From Candidatus Woesebacteria bacterium (GTDB taxonomy: Bacteria; Patescibacteriota; Microgenomatia; UBA8517), in contig JAGUZK010000027.1 of assembly GCA_020060845.1 (NCBI GenBank), forward strand, positions 1-42,239: DNA of 42,239 bases, written 5' to 3'. Within the stretch, counting starts at the first letter, position 1, and each line of letters begins with the position of its first letter. A program made the position numbers and the translations under genes. Below are positions 40,615 to 42,239 of the stretch, in pieces. The notes under the pieces were generated by a model. That model saw nothing but the letters and a program-made list of their open reading frames with translations, ran no database searches and was not told the origin of the DNA.

Positions 40615-40686
40615 TCCTCGGTAGCTCAGCGGTAGAGCGGGCCCCTGTTAAGGGCAAGGTCGTAGGTTCGAATCCTACCCGAGGAG
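40615..40686 (+). tRNA. tRNA-Asn (GUU anticodon)
   Basis: A 72-nt cloverleaf: acceptor TCCTCGG/CCGAGGA, D-stem GCTC/GAGC, anticodon loop CTGTTAA, T-arm GTAGG-TTCGAAT-CCTAC, discriminator G, no encoded CCA. Its last 12 bases overlap, on the other strand, the end of the serine recombinase gene. Confidence 0.95.
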
Positions 40687-42239
40687 CAGAGTAGGATTTT
40701 GAGAATAATAAGCTTCTAATTGGAGCATATTTTCGAATTTTTCTTCAGGTTCGAACTCGGGTCTAATTTCGACAACTTCATCTTTTGTTTCCTCTATCCA
40801 TTCAAGCGGTTTTGCCAGTTCTATACGCACAATTTTATCTTTTAGAGTTAGGTTCGAACCAAGGCTCTGAAATATCTGCCTTTTAGTAGTCATATCGCCG
40901 TTTGCAAACCAATATCTTGCATGGCAGGCGAAGTCAAAAGTCTTTTCAGAAAGTTCAATCCATTTACTAATTCTGTTACCTGTATCATTTAGTTTCTCTT
41001 CAAGACTGGCCTTTTCCCTAATAAGAGCTTCTTTTTGACTCTTGAACTCTTCATCTGAAAGTAAGTTTCCATCTGTGTTTTGGGGCGATATTTTAAGCCT
41101 TACTAGATTATCTATTCTCTTGACCACATCGTCGTATGCCTCTTCTAGGGAGGTTAGAACTGCGTTTCTATCTTCAACCTCCTCCTCATTTAGCTCGTTG
41201 AGGTATTTGACTGCCCAATCTCTAAACTTCTCCGAAATCTGTATTTTTGAAAGAAGGCTGTCAATCTGTTTTTCGAGGTCTTTCGCCTGAATACTTCCTT
41301 GGGTACAGTTTGGGTTTTTACTCTTAGTACAATGGTAATAGATGTAATGAAGCAGGGTTGGGTTAACCATGTTCTCGATGGAAATACTACAGTTCAGGCA
41401 CTTAATTGTAAGCTTGCCTTTATGAAACTTCGTTTTGCATTCGGGGAAGATTATCTGCCACCTCTCCTCGGCTGTAATCATGGCTCCACATTCTCCACAG
41501 CGCATAGTTCCGGTGTAAGGAAACTCTTTAGTTCGAGACCTGGGAGAGCCTTTTCTGCCCAAGAGCATCTGAACTCTGTCGAACTCTTCTTTGGTTATTG
41601 TGGGTTCATGTTTACCCTTAAACCAATTACCAGAACCTTCGGGGTATTCAAATTCGCCATAATAAAATGGGTCAGTAAAGATTTTGTAAATCATACTTCT
41701 TGACATGGGTTTACCCCCGATTCTTCTATGTTTTGGCGTTCTGTAGCCCCACTCGTTATTAAGTTTTTCTAAAATCTGGGGTGGGGTGTAAGCCCCGGTA
41801 AGCATCAAATCCCAGGCCTTTCTTATTAGGGGAAATCTTTTAGGGTCTTTCTTAACTGTTTTGTTGCCTTTCTCAGCATATTTATCATTCATATATCCTG
41901 GTTTGGCCCCAGATGGGAGCCATCCTTTTTCAGCTTTTTGTTTGAGGCCCCGCTTTACATTTCTCGATAAATCATCAATCACCTTCTGGGCCATCCCAAA
42001 TTCTACATACATCATGAATGCATTCTCGCTTTCTTGTTTGTACGTTTGAGAAGGAGTGACTATCTCGATTCCGTTTTGTTTAAGTGCCCAAATAATAGCT
42101 CCACCGTCCACCGGATTCCTTGCTAATCTATCGAGCTTCCAGCAAAGAATGCCCCCTGCAACCCCAATTGGATTGGAAATCTTATTGCCTCAGACCAAAA
42201 CCTTGTAGGTTTGCTTCCCTGCTCTGTTGCGATCCTAAC
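40675..42239 (-). CDS. Large serine recombinase (integrase), N-terminus missing or frameshifted
   Basis: The open frame (to 42189) encodes the end of the serine resolvase domain (GILCWKLDRLARNPVDGG), the Recombinase domain (WLPSGAKPGYMND, then the GAYTPPQILEKLNNEWGYRTPK region), a zinc ribbon (CGECG, later CLNC and HCTKSKNPNC) and a coiled coil, as in phage- and element-type large serine integrases. Upstream an in-frame TGA (42190-42192) interrupts it. A neighbouring frame reads KPTRFWSEAIR, and one added base near 42180 would join the two frames. The catalytic Ser region lies beyond the window. The last codons and stop lie within the 3' end of tRNA-Asn, as if an element had integrated there. 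It may be a pseudogene or carry a sequencing error. Confidence 0.8.

Noticed and set aside
42190-42192. TGA recoded as an amino acid in the serine recombinase
   Set aside because: Other genes here end in TGA, for example the adenosyltransferase, so reassignment is unlikely; a one-base frameshift explains the break better.

Overview
The window reads as chromosomal DNA of a small-genome bacterium. The best guess is a Candidate Phyla Radiation (Patescibacteria) member, probably Microgenomates-like. This rests on gene content (reduced central metabolism, split transketolase, archaeal-type triosephosphate isomerase, class II ribonucleotide reductase, many short membrane-anchored proteins of unknown function), on tRNA genes without encoded CCA, and on short intergenic gaps. 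It is an inference, not a phylogenetic placement. TGA is a normal stop here (for example in the cobalamin adenosyltransferase gene).

Layout. 1-1.3 kb: 3' part of trpS on the minus strand, a 52-residue zinc-ribbon gene, a perfect 28-bp palindrome and a complete T-box leader with its own promoter. 1.4-3.4 kb: two tRNAs with CAU anticodon, a DivIC/FtsB-like gene, a tyrosine recombinase and a tRNA-Ile with UAU anticodon. 3.5-6.4 kb: a VirD4/TraG-like membrane ATPase and a small partner. 6.4-12.7 kb: deoxynucleotide block on the minus strand (cobalamin adenosyltransferase, CTP synthase, dCTP deaminase, adenosylcobalamin-dependent ribonucleotide reductase, NrdR), with two NrdR boxes exactly 32 bp apart and a structured RNA ahead of the adenosyltransferase. 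12.8-15.2 kb: DUF5667-like protein, CPBP protease, HEPN-type protein and a membrane protein, all co-directional. 15.2-22.2 kb: two paralogous bifunctional penicillin-binding proteins and a beta-lactamase-fold protein. 22.2-36.7 kb: carbon metabolism (2-hydroxyacid dehydrogenase, PfkB kinase, class I aldolase, split transketolase, ribulose-phosphate epimerase homologue, GAPDH, compact phosphoglycerate kinase, RpiB, triosephosphate isomerase), interleaved with a dual-specificity phosphatase, a LOG protein, a glycosyltransferase, a 3-methyladenine glycosylase and a glutaredoxin. 36.7-40.6 kb: secreted or membrane proteins, a VIT-family transporter and a lamin-tail-domain surface protein. 40.6 kb to the end: tRNA-Asn, whose 3' end is overlapped by a large serine recombinase that is broken or runs off the window.

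How the genes work together. The deoxynucleotide block makes CTP, processes dCTP, reduces ribonucleotides with a B12 coenzyme and finishes that coenzyme from imported corrinoid; no corrinoid synthesis gene is in view. The carbon genes cover the lower glycolytic trunk and part of the non-oxidative pentose phosphate route. The penicillin-binding proteins, hydrolase, division protein and surface proteins serve the cell envelope.

The most general unexpected signal is promoter placement. At least eight genes have a -10 hexamer 6 or 7 nt before the start codon, so their mRNAs should be leaderless, while genes inside operons start by overlap or with a Shine-Dalgarno site. The best candidates for something undescribed are the structured RNA at 7043-7183, the HEPN/CPBP/membrane-protein cassette at 13508-15211, and the phosphatase embedded between gap and an rpe homologue that lacks two metal ligands.
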